64,000 nucleotides of DNA from the NCBI GenBank assembly GCA_029378245.1, contig JARKIF010000053.1, positions 247,657 to 311,656 of the forward strand. Reading direction: 5' to 3'. This stretch comes from Roridomyces roridus. Lineage: Eukaryota > Basidiomycota > Agaricomycetes > Agaricales > Mycenaceae. The notes beneath the pieces are model-generated. The model searched no databases. It was not told where the DNA came from and was given only the letters and a program-made list of their open reading frames with translations. Shown piece after piece: positions 10,909 to 22,765 of the stretch; positions within the stretch are counted from its first letter, which is position 1; the number at the start of each line of letters is the position of its first letter. Made by a program: the position numbers and the translations under genes.

Positions 10909-12427
10909 GAGGAAAATCTGATTCTGATTACCCCGCACCTCGCTGGTTTTTGTTCAGGAATCTACATCTCGTCATGGGTATGAGCTGAAGCTGTCAGGAC
11001 GCGTGGACCGGCAACTCCTGCCGTTTGATGCGCATGCGTATCCTCGGCTTCCGCGGGAAGCGTTTTGCGCTGGCTGTGCCAAGGGCCCGCTGATCACACG
11101 GGAACCTTCACATCAGTGATGCGAACCGCGGCACCCGTTCCGCCAGCGCAGCATAATTGCCGAACCTTCGGTTTGGCTCTTTACAAGAATGTTGTCCTAG
11201 CACATAACACGTGACAATTTCCTTTTCGGGACATCCTTAGACTGAGGAGACGAGTTTGCCCAGCACATTTCCCACGGTCTGGATTTGGGCGGACACGTGC
11301 GTCACCTTAGTCACCGCCCCAGTGCCGCCCCCGGCCCGCCTTCCTTCGACTCCCGACCCTTACACCAAATTCACACCGTGGCTCCCTGGAGTTTGGTCTA
11401 TGGACGCCTTCCGCCTTTACAAGCGGCTCCCAAGTGCCTCCGAATTTTGGCCATTTCACTTGCATTTCACGGTTCACCTGCTGTTGCTTGCTGGGTTGAA
11501 TGTTCATGCTATTTCACACTCGCTTGTTCCGAATAACCTTGCTGCAGCGAACCTCAATATTGTTTCTTGCCTTCTGTTCCCTTACTCTGATGCTCATCCG
11601 ACAATGTCACATATGCCTCCGGGTCATCGTCGAGTCTAGGGCTGGGCACCGTACCGTAACGGACACGGCCGTAAAGGAAGACTCGACTCGAGTCTTCCAG
11701 TTATCAGGCTCTCAATGGTATTATCCGACTTCAAGTTGGACGAGGTACGATCGATCTCATTTTTGGCCGCATGCTTCAAATGCTTTGTGCTTGTCTCATG
11801 TCCTGCAGTCGGCACCACGCAACGACACACTCTCCTCATGGCCCGCGACAACTCTGATCGGGGCCCCGCTACAACTTCAAGCTCGGTGAATACCCTCTCC
11901 TCTCTTTTATTGTTCTGGACTGGTTCAGATGACCGGGTTAATACCACACAATCTGCCAAATTCTATGCCGTCCACGCCGTCCGGTCCCTCTTTGGGGATC
12001 ACTGTCTAGTACATCTACGCCGGCAACGGGCATGCAATGCTCCACGCCGCCCTCTCGCTTGCCTCTGTGAGCCGCTTTCGATTTGCGTTAACGGTCGAGC
12101 TGGGAAAGTACTCTTCAGAGGGTGGTCCTACGTCCAGCGCCAAGCACAGTAATGTAAAGGCCCGGGACTGCTTTTTCAGAATACATAGCTTGTCCTGCGG
12201 CACATATATCATACTTGAAATTTTCAACTCCCTTGGTCTCCTTAGTTCAGATCCGTCAGTGCTGAAGTCATTCATTAACTATGCTAGGTCAGCGTTGAGC
12301 AATTTCAAACTGCAGAAGGTTCGGCTTCTGCCGCGCGCGGCCCTATCCCAGAGTCATAGACTACAACACAGACGAAAATACAGCACATTACTACACTATC
12401 TTAATATTCCTAGTTTTGGGATGACTC
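10909..12427. other. Intergenic region with a transposon end fragment
   Basis: About 1.5 kb between the dehydrogenase start and the 3' end of the DUF6534 gene. No convincing gene is seen: open frames of 100-190 codons occur on several frames but none shows a domain or plausible exon structure. A solo hAT-MITE end lies at 11637. Confidence 0.5.
11637..11677 (+). repeat. Solo end of a hAT-like MITE
   Basis: The 41 bp from TAGGGCTGGGCACCGTACC to GGACACGGCCGTAAA match, base for base, the terminal 40 or so bases of the right end of the MITE at 46014-46664 (inverted). No matching opposite end is found within the next kilobase. It is followed by a near-palindrome (GGAAGACTCGACTCGAGTC and onward, 11680-11702). 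Read as a truncated or imperfectly excised element. Confidence 0.7.
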
Positions 12428-13883
12428 TCACACCAGAGTCGCCGCTGACAGTGGCGGCGTCTGCCATCTCGGTTGACGCGGCACGTCACAATTCAGCTCA
12501 TAGCCGTTGCTGCTCGAGACGGGTGTCGGACTGGATGATTCCGAAGCGGAATGGTAACTCCAACTCGCCGCGCCCCACTCTCCAACTGACAATGACTCGG
12601 TGATGACTGTCAGTGTAAAGTCCGCTGGCCATTCAATGTCCTCCATGCGCCTTGCGTCATCACGCCCGCCAATGATTGTGGCGCGGGCATTCAGGAGAAC
12701 CTGTCAGTCCATGTTAGCCACCGCTGACATCTCGTGACGTCCACTGAACGCAACGCACCATGAGACTATTCGAATACAACTTGCCAATTACCCACCCCAT
12801 AACCTCGAAATAGTTCTGCGTAGGGAACGCAAAGGTGATGAATATCTGGAGGAGACTGATGCACGCGGTGAGCGCCCCGGTGCCGATGGTGTATCGGATT
12901 ATTCGAGATATGTTGTTCTTCATGGGGGTGGATACGACTAGTCCGCGTTTGAGCTGACATGATCACTTTCGGTGTGATGAGCCGTGAACCGGGGGGAATA
13001 ACTCACGTGGAACACCATCGCCGTCGCTATTGCACTATCGCATAGGGCGCCCGACACGAGCCAGACCTGCGTCGAAAGCGTACACATTTCAGACGCATGC
13101 TACGGGGGGAAGGCAGCACGAACAGTGATGGTGCTCCGCCGATGGGAGACATGAGAGAGCTGACCATCCCTAGCGCTCATGACCGCATCTGTGATCCCAC
13201 TCATGAATGTGACGAGGGCTAACTGTTGCAGCCAGCAGGAGCAGCGGAGTTGAAAGATATCAACACATGTTCGTATGCAAGGACGGGCAACGCACCAAAA
13301 GGATGACACCTGCGGCGATCTTGGAGCGTGAGAAGGAAAGGACGCGGTACGCATAGAACAACTGGACTATAAGCCCTATTGTTGTGGGTAAAACCACGAC
13401 GGGAATATATGTCAACCCGCTGTCGTTCAAGACCGCTGTGTTCCCGAAGCCAGCACCGTATATCCTTTCCCTAGGGAAGGCCAGTCAGTTGCACAGGAAG
13501 AGGCACTGAACGCTGTCGGTATTTACGCCGAGTAGCTCATTGCCGCTGTCTCCGCGAGCTCAGCTAGAAAGAGGGTGTACACAATGGCTTTGGCAATATT
13601 CCGGTCGTTGGGGAACGTGCAGTAGTACCGGTCTGGTTCTGGTTATTGAGAATCGAGAATCGAGTGATGGAAGGAGGAAACGCACAAACTTGAACGACCA
13701 AGGAGCCCATCAAGCCAAAGTTGAACATCATACCGAATATCTGCAGACAGTGAGCGTGATTGGTATGCGCCCAGGACCAAGGCTTGCATTGGGGGCTGTT
13801 CTATTCCAATTGAACCGGTGTTCAGAAAGACGGGACAACGTAGCATACCTCGGTCCCAGATGCAGGCTCGCTGGGGCGTCCAT
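12428..13883 (-). CDS. DUF6534-type seven-helix membrane protein
   Basis: Uncharacterised Agaricomycete membrane protein family; no function inferred. Visible exons, in coding order, give hydrophobic segments IFGMMFNFGLMGSLVVQ (about 13740), YYCTFPNDRNIAKAIVYTLF (about 13620), then IPVVVLPTTIGLIVQLFYAY (about 13380), VWLVSGALCDSAIATAMVF (about 13050), and the family hallmark IIRYTIGTGALTACISLLQ followed by GKLYSNSLM. An intron (about 12701-12758) joins SLM to VLLNARATI, and a polar tail ends with SAATLV before the TGA. The 3' half is solid. The 5' end is not: ATG 13883 (MDAPASLHLGP) is the best start, but I cannot find a splice join from it to the first helix in perfect phase, so the first exon may differ. 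Confidence 0.72.
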
Positions 13884-14572
13884 TCGCCAGAGATGACTCT
13901 GAAGCGACGTGGGGGAAGAAAAAGAGATAGGTAATACGCACACGACGTGCGTCTCACGTACGGCAGCGAACCACATTTCCGTTAGGCTGCAGCCCGGACA
14001 GGCTTGACCGCCAAAACTTCGCCACAATTGATGGGAGTGTATCCAGGGCAATAAATGAGAATGAGAATGTGTGCGCACGACACCGGGATGCTATCAAGTA
14101 GGGATTTGAGCTTTCGGCGCAATTTAGTCGACGAAAAAGCTGTCGGGAGCGTCGCCAGGTTGTGGTAATATTAGCTTGCATGTGGGAAGGCTATATTTAT
14201 TCCCAACCTCCATCAAGTACAACCTCCATCAAGTAACATTCAAAAACACGGAACACCGTCTCGTACGCACCTACAGGGTCCATCTGGGGAAATACCTGAC
14301 AAATGACAACGACAGAGGCTGAGGCAGCCTACTTTGGTGGCTGCAATTTTATCCAAGTATTTTGGGTGACAAGTTGGAGCCGAGGTTGAACCGAGCCTTG
14401 GGTCCACGCGGTGGAGGAGACTAACCATTCGTGGCTAACTATAGTGCGCAGGGCGGGAGGTGATGCGTATACATTGCCGACAGAAGCTTCGGGAATGGAA
14501 CGTTTCAAACACAACGACGAGGATGGTTAGTTACAGGGCTGTTACAGGGGCAGTTGTATTCCATGGCCAAAA
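13884..14572. promoter_or_regulatory. Upstream region of DUF6534 gene, TATA-like site
   Basis: Between the DUF6534 start and the 3' end of the hydrolase gene. A TATA-like sequence (GGAATAAATATAGCC on the minus strand) lies near 14187-14201, about 300 bp before the proposed ATG. A possible 5'-leader intron (donor GTACGTGAG near 13960, acceptor CTTCAG near 13900) would bridge the distance. No other feature is seen. Confidence 0.35.
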
Positions 14573-16824
14573 TTAGATATCCTCGACAGAGCTCACATCC
14601 CCGGCCACAGCCCCAGTGGGTACGTCGTACGCGCCGGCCACGGACCGCCCCATCCCGCCTGCCCCGAAGATACTTGCTGCGGTGTCCGAACGCGGTTTCG
14701 GCATCAAACCAGTGCGGAGATAGTTGCGGGCGATGTCGCCGGCGGTGACTGCTGGCGGGGGAACTAAAGTTCTTGTAAGCAACCGCAGAGAGAGAGAGAG
14801 AGAGAGAGTTGAGCGAACTTGGCAGACTCGTATGATCGTCTCCGTGCCGTACGACAAGAGTAGATCTGGGCGTCAACTCCCACGCAAATGTGGCGAATTC
14901 CGTTGCTAGACTAGAGCACGGTGAAAATGAAATCCATGTGATTCATCGAGGACGTACTTTGGGTCGAAATCCGACGTCACCCACATGAACTCCATGTCCG
15001 TCGACAGAGTCTTCCACTCTGGGACCGAGGCGGGGAATGGCCAGACGGTACATTGGAGGATCAGTTGACCGACGTCAGAGTACACGATATCCAATGGGTC
15101 CTCCTAGGTTCAAAATTACTTTAAATATTGAAGAAACGAACGAATCCACTCGACTCACGCTTCGCGCGTTGACGGTGAGGTTGTGGAACCCCGCAAACGT
15201 CTTGAGGTTCTCATCTACTTCTATTCACGGCTTCAATCAGATTCGGAGAGAGTCGTGCAGGCAGAACCACCCACTCATATCGTTACACAACAGCGGCGTG
15301 CCCACCGTCTCGCGTATGTCAATATCAGGCCGATACGCAAAAAGACTGGCATCTCCATGAAGTGAAGCGTTCAACGCGATATTGAACAACGGAAAATCGG
15401 GTGTGTCGATGAACAGTAGGGTTGCCCCCTGTCTCAAATCCGTTGCCGTTACCGGCGCTTTGCAGGAAGTCCCGGGACCGCAGCTCGGTGCGGCGAGTGG
15501 TGACTGGGTGGCTCGTGATAGAAGAGTTTTCCAGGCCTACATAGTACGGTGTGTGAGCTGCGGCTAGCTTTCAAACCAAATCATTGAACTTGAACGCACC
15601 TGAACCACACTCCCGTTCCCGTGCCCGTAAAATGGACACGTAGGGTCACTCTGACAGAACGCATCCGCACGGTGGACGAGCCGGTTGCTTGCGGCGAGCT
15701 GCGAGCTGACCATGGCTTGGAATGGCTACAACGCGTCAGTAAGCGTTGCCTCATGTGGAAATCGAATGCCCACCATGCCATGCGCGAAAACAGCATCCAA
15801 AACCATCCGATCCACTCGGTGGGGATACCTCGCAGCGTATTCTAAACCAACAAACGAGCCGCTTTTCCTTGTTCGTCAACCCGATAAACGGCAAGCCAAG
15901 CCAGATAACTTACTACGACAGAGCCGCAATACTAATTTTCTCATACCCAAGCGCGCTGCGTATAGCGTCCAAATCCTGGACATACTCGACCGTGCCGACG
16001 TGCTTCATGATTCCGGGCGGGGTGCTATCCTTGATGGCTGCTGAGAGAAAGTTCTTCATGGCGGTTTGGTAGGAGGTGAATTCGGCTTCAGTGGTGGGGC
16101 TACATCGAGGAGTCAGACGGCAAAACGACAAGAATGCAAGAATTAATGGGATGCGACTCACAACGGAAACGATACATCTTCGAAGAACCCCGTTGACAGA
16201 TTGAGCGGGTTGGAGAATTGGATGCCGCGGGTGTTGAGTGCTTCAGCGGTTCTTCTTAGTGGTGGGTATCGAGTATGTATGCACGACGTACCAAGGAAAT
16301 CAAACTCCTCGAGTCCCACGAACGTCGAAGAAAGATTCAGGGCATTCTCCCATGCCTGGGACACTGCATCGTCTCCCGGTCCTCCTATTCCGCCAACAAA
16401 GGTTGGGTCAGAAATAAAATGGGTGAATGGGAGGAAGTGCATACCGGCATGGCTGCACCGAAGTCTAAGATCAGAATTCCGTACTTTAAACGGAAGGGAA
16501 AGCAACTTACTACGCAATTAATCCGGCCGCCTTCTTCGGCCGATTCATAGCGAACCCCACAGTGATCCTATTCCCCGCCGCATCGAACGGCTTGGAATAA
16601 TCCATCGGCACTTCCATCTCCCCGCAGAACAACGTAGGTGGAAGTTCCCCGATTTCGGTACCGGTGAGGTTGAATGTCGATGTGAGTGCGTCGGGAACCC
16701 GCGAATGACAGTCGACCCAGCGAATTGTGTGGTTTGTCCGACATGCTGATTCTGAGGAGCCCAAGCAGGTTTTGAGATGGAGTAGAAGCAGGAGGGGCAG
16801 AACCTTAAGATGGAGGGGAGTCAT
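14573..16824 (-). CDS. Secreted alpha/beta hydrolase (TAP-like, peptidase S33 type)
   Basis: Probable extracellular proline-type or tripeptidyl aminopeptidase-like hydrolase; family assignment is by similarity of sequence blocks. The first exon encodes a signal peptide rich in Leu (MTPLHLKVLPLLLLLHLKTCLG) and the conserved segment CGEMEVPMDYSKP with VGFAMNRPKK. Later exons carry the HGGPG-equivalent GGIGGPGDDAV, TRYPPLRRT, and the helix YVQDLDAIRSALGYEKIS that usually precedes the nucleophile elbow. Further on an RFP-like segment, HGMVGI-type residues (about 15770) and the C-terminal TAP-like part appear. The C-terminus reads DIARNYLRTGLMP and ends VSSVEDI. About eight introns are present; one contains an (AG)n tract. 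I could not verify the catalytic Ser, Asp and His exon by exon. Confidence 0.8.
14787..14808. repeat. (AG)n microsatellite in intron
   Basis: Eleven AG dinucleotides inside an intron of the hydrolase gene. Confidence 0.9.
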
Positions 16825-19402
16825 TGGAGAGTGGTTATTGACGAATGAAACGAGGCCGTAGCAGCAGCTTATAATCATCCCATCCCTGCTGTGTCGCGCT
16901 GCGGATGCGTGTGCGTGCGTGTCTGCGGACTTTGAGGGGACCCCGACGAGTAACGGGCGCGGGGCGGCAACAGGCGGACATTCGAGACCGAAGACGTTGT
17001 TGATAAATCAAGATTACGCAGTTAGTCGATTGATTTGGAATGCGCGAGGAGAATTCTCACCTTTTGTGAATTGGGGTACCGTGAGCATCAGGACTGGACG
17101 ATGACGAGGCTATGCCGGTTCAAGGCCACGGCAGGAGACAGGTGGAGAGATAACCTGATAAGCGGGTGCTGGGTATATGCGATACGGCATGAACTGAGAC
17201 GAACTGCCGGTGAAGCCGTGCACACGTCAGACGGCATGACGCTGACAGCAAAGGTCGCGCTCAGGGCGTCGGCGAAAGACAAGTACACCGGCACAGCTGG
17301 GCGCGCTCCACTGGCACCCGACGGTTACGCGCCATCACGGAAGACATGACTCCGAGTCTTGGTCAGCGTCAACTCCAAGTGCCAGAGCCAAGCTAGAGCC
17401 TGAGGTTGGTGGCGACGTCGCGATGATGCTGCTGCCGACGAACCTGGGCCTGTGATCGAAGGATGGTCGGATGTGCGTCGCGGAAAGTGAGAATCCCGCG
17501 CAGCCGCATCAGCATGCCGGAAAACGGTCATGGGTCTCGCCGGGTCTGGCTCCGAGCTCGCAGGCCCTTGAGACGTGGACTCGTAAGTAGTGAAGGACGA
17601 TGATGGTTTCGACGTCCCTGCCCTTGAAACCTGAACTCGAATCGCGAGAGCTGGACGTCTTGACCCATGTCTTGCGGTGTGAAGAGATGGCGAAATATGG
17701 ACGGAAAAAGAAGCAGGCATTGATCGTGCGCGTGATGTACGATCGCACGTTGATCAGGTACTTACTTACGTGAATGGTTCCAGATTGTGCAGATCCAAGG
17801 TTGTCTTCCCGGAGGATTTCCTGCGACTTCTCAGCAAGCATTCATCGACCCAATCAACGCGGAAGGTTTTTTTTTTTCAACTTCGCATGTGTACTGAAGA
17901 AATTTGAGAGGCGGTAAGGCGCGTCCCTGTTGGCCGTTGGTTGCGGTGTTTTCGAGAGCGACAAACGGTGTTTGATCTCCCGAGTCTTTGCTGCTGTTCG
18001 AGACACATGAGTGATTCCGACACGTGGAGTTCATCGACGCCCAGTTTGGTTAGGCTGAGGCTGTCTGAGTCAATCTGACTATAGCGACTGGTTGTTTCAA
18101 AGGAGCATTTTAGTCGGGGAAACGCCGAGATATCGACGATTAGGCAAATCGGCATGATGGGCTTTTTTCATTTGATGGACGATCGTCTTGGGTTCTTTGA
18201 TTCCACGCGGAGCACTGGAGCACGACCAGGTACAAACCCAAATTGAATGGTTCCGGAGAAGGAGCTCCAAGGGCAACTGGGCCTAACTAGGCTGGGTCCA
18301 AGGTGAATCAAATCAAATTGATGTTGGTGAACCGTAACGTTGCCTGTTGCCCGTCTGTTGCTGTTGCGTTGGCGTTGGGCGATCAATGTATTTCATCTAA
18401 ACCTCACTCGACGACTGGCGCCAATTTCAAGTGCAACGCAATGTGCAACGTGCACGTGCGACACGGGCGCAAGACATATCAAATTCCTTGGCCTCAACTT
18501 TTGTTTGATTGAATTCAAGGCAGCGGGAGAAGTTACCCCACATCCTTCGGGCTTGCAACGCCGTCTGGCCACTTTTGATCTCGCATCGTCAAGCATCGAA
18601 GCCTATACTTAGTATCGAAGAATTTGTAATAGACGGATATTCGGCTGCTTGCAACTTGAAACTCCCTCGTGGATGTGGATCTAACGGCATGATCTGCGCA
18701 GTCCATCCAAGTCCATCTATCATCGACATCCTGCTGACAGTGACAGTTGAGGAAAATCTCTTGGTCGGTGTGTGTCTTGGCTCGGAATCGTTCCGTCTAC
18801 CCTGCCGTTGTTGTTGATCGGGGAGAGACGCTCGGACGCCGGTTCTCACGGTTTAACATGCTCGTCGAGTCTCGATTGGCAATTCCGTTACCGCGGGAAA
18901 GCTAAGGCTTCGCCGACGCGGACATGCTGGATGACTGGACAAGCTTACTTCACACTCGGAATTGTGTGCGCGCTCGGCAGACGAGCCGAGATGGCGCCAT
19001 CGCTTGGAAGGATATCTCCGGTTCGCTTTTGAAACCTTTGAAACTCGATGACGGTGAATAACCCCACTCGCGATTTCATGCAATGCATCGGCAAGGCGAA
19101 CCTGAATTCATCCGAGAACTTCTGGCAGAGACGCTGCCCATGTTCATCGATTTTCGACAGCTTTTGAGCCTCAAAATACGTATCCCACAAGGGATGTGGA
19201 TAGACAACGCACGTGGTGTCAACCGGGACCAAAGCACGCGAGATGTAGTTATCGAGGGCTATCTCCACTGATGGTAACCCGCTTATCGGTCTACCGTTTA
19301 TAGCTGTTGCGCCGAGAGCCAGACACGGCATCAGTAGATCACCAGATGCGCGTTGCACCGCGTCTCATCTTTAGAGTTGGTTGTGTCCCGCCCCAACACA
19401 CC
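16825..19402. other. Long region without a convincing gene
   Basis: About 2.6 kb. The open frames seen are under 140 codons, on many overlapping frames, and lack domains or credible introns. A T-rich run at 17868-17878 and short simple stretches are present. One small candidate near 19.0-19.3 kb is listed separately. Confidence 0.45.
18945..19331 (-). CDS. Possible small hypothetical protein, 128 aa
   Basis: Unrecognised. A single open frame starts at ATG 19331 (MPCLALGATAINGRP) and ends at 18945. Composition is globular (for example YPHPLWDTYFEAQKLSKID and FSDEFRFALPMHCMKS), unlike the Arg/Ser/Pro-rich shadow frames around it, which is the only reason for listing it. It could be an isolated exon of a decayed gene. 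It lies divergent to and just upstream of the zinc-finger gene. Confidence 0.3.
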   Translation of the reverse strand: MPCLALGATAINGRPISGLPSVEIALDNYISRALVPVDTTCVVYPHPLWDTYFEAQKLSKIDEHGQRLCQKFSDEFRFALPMHCMKSRVGLFTVIEFQRFQKRTGDILPSDGAISARLPSAHTIPSVK

Positions 19403-20742
19403 ATGCTGCTCAACCTCCCCGTAGAAGACCTCCTCAGCTCTAGTCTCGACATAAACCTCGGCCAGACGGATGGTCGACTGTCGTGCAACATCAAGCCCAG
19501 GGCTGGGGGCTCCACGCCGACAAACGCAGGCTGGACGGGCATCACGCTCAATCTCGAGAGTGTGCGCGGCGACAAGGGGTTCATGCTGCGCCTTTACGCA
19601 TCTCACGAAGAGCCCCACGTCCAGCCACCGCCCCCATCGACACCCGCGGTAGTGGCTTCTACTCCCTCCGATTCCGGATCGTACACGCCATCCGAGATGC
19701 AGGACTTCTCCCACAACATGGACGACCCCATGTCTTTCTTCTCTGCGCCGCCCGACTACTTCAGTGGGTTCTCCAGCAAAAGCACCGAGTCGTTCGGTGA
19801 GCACTGCCAACGCCCTGCCAAGTCTCCGCTAAACTTCTTCAGCCGATCCATCTTCATCCTGCAACGAGTACCCGCTTCACGGAGAGGCGCTCGAGTCCCG
19901 TTTTGCGTATGATTTCGCACGTGTATCGACCGAGCTGGGCGGGAGCCACTACGATGCGCAGGGGCAGTTTTGTCAACGTGCGTCGTGCCTTGTCCCTTTC
20001 CATCCCATCGATTCACAAAAAATTCCAGTGATTTCTCCGGAGTCTACGGTCGCGTTTGGGACCATCTCCCCGACTGATACGGACGGCAGCATGCAAGCCA
20101 TATCCTCGCCTTCGAATTCACCCCACTCGTCATCGGACTACGACCCGACGTCCCCCGACGGGTCCACCAGTTCAGCGATCTCGAGCACCGATCCCTCCCG
20201 ATGCAATTCGCCCGCGCCATCACCCACAGACAGCGCCCATATCCCATCTTTCCATCCGACACCCGTTTCCATTTCCGAACCCGAGGCTCCATCAACGGGT
20301 CGGCATTCCAAAACGAGCGGCAAATCAAACACCACATCACGACGCGCGCAATATCCCTGCTTGCATCCCACCTGTGGGCGCGTTCTCACGTCTTTGTATA
20401 CTCGCCAAGTGCACATGGGAACGCACCGTGCGAAAGCCCGCAAGGCGTTTATCTGTACGCTTGGTTGTGGGGAAGCGTTTACGAGGCAGCATGATCGGCA
20501 GAGGCATGAGGTTGCTTTGCATGGGAAGCAGTGCCAGCATGTTTGCCAGCGGTGTAGGAGGTTCTTTTCGAGTGCCCAGATGTTGGATAGGCATGTTTGT
20601 AGGGGGTTGGGATCCAGGACGGCGGTGTTGAGGTGGCCTGTTGGAGGTGCGTTTTTCCTCTCGATTTTTTCTCTATCACACGAGACTGACGGTTTTTACA
20701 GCGGAGGAGGAGACGTCCCCGGAGGACGGCATTACACCATAG
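19403..20742 (+). CDS. C2H2 zinc-finger protein, likely transcription factor
   Basis: Probable nuclear DNA-binding regulator. Four exons. Exon 1 starts MLLNLPVEDLLSSS and ends in TESF before a GTGAGC donor (19797). Exon 2 (about 19843-19978) supplies an acidic/aromatic stretch. Exon 3 begins after the acceptor at about 20029 with a long Ser/Pro/Thr-rich segment, then three finger-like units: CLHPTCGRVL to HMGTH (classical C2H2, about 20360-20435), CTLGCGEAF to HEVALH, and CQRCRRFFSS to RHVC. A last intron (20646-20701) leads to the acidic tail AEEETSPEDGITP. All joins are GT-AG and keep frame. An in-frame ATG at 19346 would add 19 residues; 19403 is preferred on sequence character. Targets unknown. 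Confidence 0.85.
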
Positions 20743-21460
20743 ACTCTAGACGGATCGACGACGTGGATATTTATTCTATTTATTATCACCCCCGCAACGT
20801 GGGGGCGTCCTCTCATTATTCTACTGATTTCCTTCTTCCATCACTCTCACTAGTCTCATATCGACACCGGCCACTAGATTTGGCTTACATTTACTGTATT
20901 CTATCGTACGGGTTTATCGTCGCTCCTTTTTGCTTGTTTTTACATTAGTTAGTTGTACTACATACGGTCTTTACTTTACCTGGTTTTGAACCGGGAAAAA
21001 ATCAACGTTGTGGATTAGATTAGATGTATCCGAGCAGCGGTCTCTTGGGGAACTACAGCCTGGCACAGAGAGCCACCCCAGCGAGCGAGAACTAATCGGT
21101 CAAGATGGTGCGCCTCGTTCGACCCGGGGGCAGGGTATTTGGAGAATGAAACGGTCCACTTTTTTTTTTCGTAGACTCTGAAATTTTTACCACAACATCA
21201 ACCAGCGCCTCAGCTTCCGCGGAATGAGAACACTGATCGAAAAATCCATCAGGCTGTCATCAGATCTAGACCCGCCGGTCTCAGTTCTCCTCTCCTCACA
21301 TTTCTCTTTCACACCACCATCTTCGAGTTGAGCTCGTCACATATCTGCGCCTAAACCTGCCTTCCTGCTTCAAAACTTGCTTTTCAACCCTCTCAGCCTC
21401 CTCCAGCCTTCGCCTTCTTCACCTCTACTCCCCGCCGTCCCCGCCCCTCCTCCTTCCGCC
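20743..21460. other. Intergenic region and kinase 5' leader
   Basis: 3' flank of the zinc-finger gene and C/T-rich leader of the kinase gene (21280-21460 is strongly pyrimidine-rich, common near fungal transcription starts). No gene seen. Confidence 0.45.
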
Positions 21461-22765
21461 ATGTCTCAGTTCCATTCTTCGACCCTTCCCGACCTTTCTT
21501 CGACCTTCGTTGACGAAGGATACCTCAAGCTTGTCCAGGTCATCGGCAGCGGGGGTTTTGCAAAAGTTTACAAGGCCATTGACACCACCTCCCCCGACGA
21601 CGATGCCCCTGACTACTATGCCGTAAAGTGCATGCGATTCGCCCCGAGAGAATCTAGGCGAGTTGCACCCATCCTATCCTGTCCCCACCCAATACCCACT
21701 CGGCCTCCTAGTCAAGGAAAGATTCTCGAGCGGGAGCTCCGCACGCACTTGACCGTCAAGCACGAAGAGGGTGTCGTCCGTCTCCATCGCTTGTTCCGCG
21801 AGGGGGATCTCATTTTTATGGTGTTGGATTGGTGCCCCGGTGGTGACCTCTTCGACGCCATCTACACGGACTTCAAATTCGAGGACCGTCCCAGCCTCAT
21901 CCGTGAAACGTTCATCGACATTCTCGATGCAGTCGCCCAATGCCACGCTCGGGGTGTCTATCATAGGGATATAAAACCTGACAATATTCTCCTCAAGTCA
22001 CGGAGGGAGGGTGGAACTAGTGTTCAATTGGCTGATTTTGGTCTGGCGACGCAGGAGCAGGTGGTTACTCAGGAGAGGTGCGGGAGTATGTCTTATGTCA
22101 CGCCCGGTGTGTACTCTCCTCTCCTCTCCATTCTCGACGCTGACCCTTGCGTAGAATGCGCTGATTTTGACGGTCCTTCTTACCGCCCACGCGACTCTGA
22201 TCTTTGGGCGTGCGCCCTCGTCCTGTTTAATCTCGTCACCGTCGTCCGACCCTGGAGCGCACCCAGCCTGTCTGATCCCGACTACGCCTCGTTCCGCACC
22301 AACCCAGAGACCTATCTGCGGGAACGGTATCAGCTTACACCAGTTGCCAATGACTTCTTTCGCTGGTGCTTCGCGGAAGACCCCAACGCACGACCGACCC
22401 TCTCGCAGATGCGCGACGCTGTTCGGGACATTGAGAGCTTCACTTTCATGCGGAGACTTCCCCGTCCCACCGCGCAGCCCACCGTATCGTTCACTATGAG
22501 CGGTTCCGCGCTCAGTCTCTCTGCCGTAGCTTCCAACAGCCTCACGGCTCATCAACCGGCGTCGTATTGTCTCCTCGACGACCCTATGGGCGACTCGTGC
22601 ATCCTCGCCCTGCCCTCCCTCGCACCAATTCGGCTCTGGGTCAACACTCTTCCCAGTGCCCCTTCCAAAACTCGGAGAAAAAGGAAGGATGCGGGGTTGC
22701 GTGTCAAGTTGTTGCAGAGGATTGCGTGGAGGAGGGATCGAGCGGAGAGAGAAAGAGAGAACTAG
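21461..22765 (+). CDS. Serine/threonine protein kinase, Ran1/KSP1-like
   Basis: Protein kinase, probably cytoplasmic or nuclear signalling (inference). The frame is open throughout, but two in-frame introns should be removed. The first, 21658-21711 (54 bp), is GC-AG (TCTAG followed by GCGAGT, acceptor CTCCTAG). The second, 22107-22154 (48 bp), is GT-AG and restores the activation-loop join YVTPECADF. The mature protein is then about 400 aa. Visible motifs: GSGGFAKV (glycine loop), YAVK (VAIK lysine), HRDIKPDN (catalytic loop), DFGLA, TPE (APE position) and DSDLWACALVLFNLV. The tail is basic (KTRRKRKD). ATG 21461 (MSQFHSSTL) is chosen; the open frame runs upstream to a TTG only. Confidence 0.9.
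   Translation: MSQFHSSTLPDLSSTFVDEGYLKLVQVIGSGGFAKVYKAIDTTSPDDDAPDYYAVKCMRFAPRESRRVAPILSCPHPIPTRPPSQGKILERELRTHLTVKHEEGVVRLHRLFREGDLIFMVLDWCPGGDLFDAIYTDFKFEDRPSLIRETFIDILDAVAQCHARGVYHRDIKPDNILLKSRREGGTSVQLADFGLATQEQVVTQERCGSMSYVTPGVYSPLLSILDADPCVECADFDGPSYRPRDSDLWACALVLFNLVTVVRPWSAPSLSDPDYASFRTNPETYLRERYQLTPVANDFFRWCFAEDPNARPTLSQMRDAVRDIESFTFMRRLPRPTAQPTVSFTMSGSALSLSAVASNSLTAHQPASYCLLDDPMGDSCILALPSLAPIRLWVNTLPSAPSKTRRKRKDAGLRVKLLQRIAWRRDRAEREREN

Noticed and set aside
11256..12603. Protein-coding gene in overlapping frames
   Set aside because: The frames do not connect through consensus splice sites and show no conserved motif.
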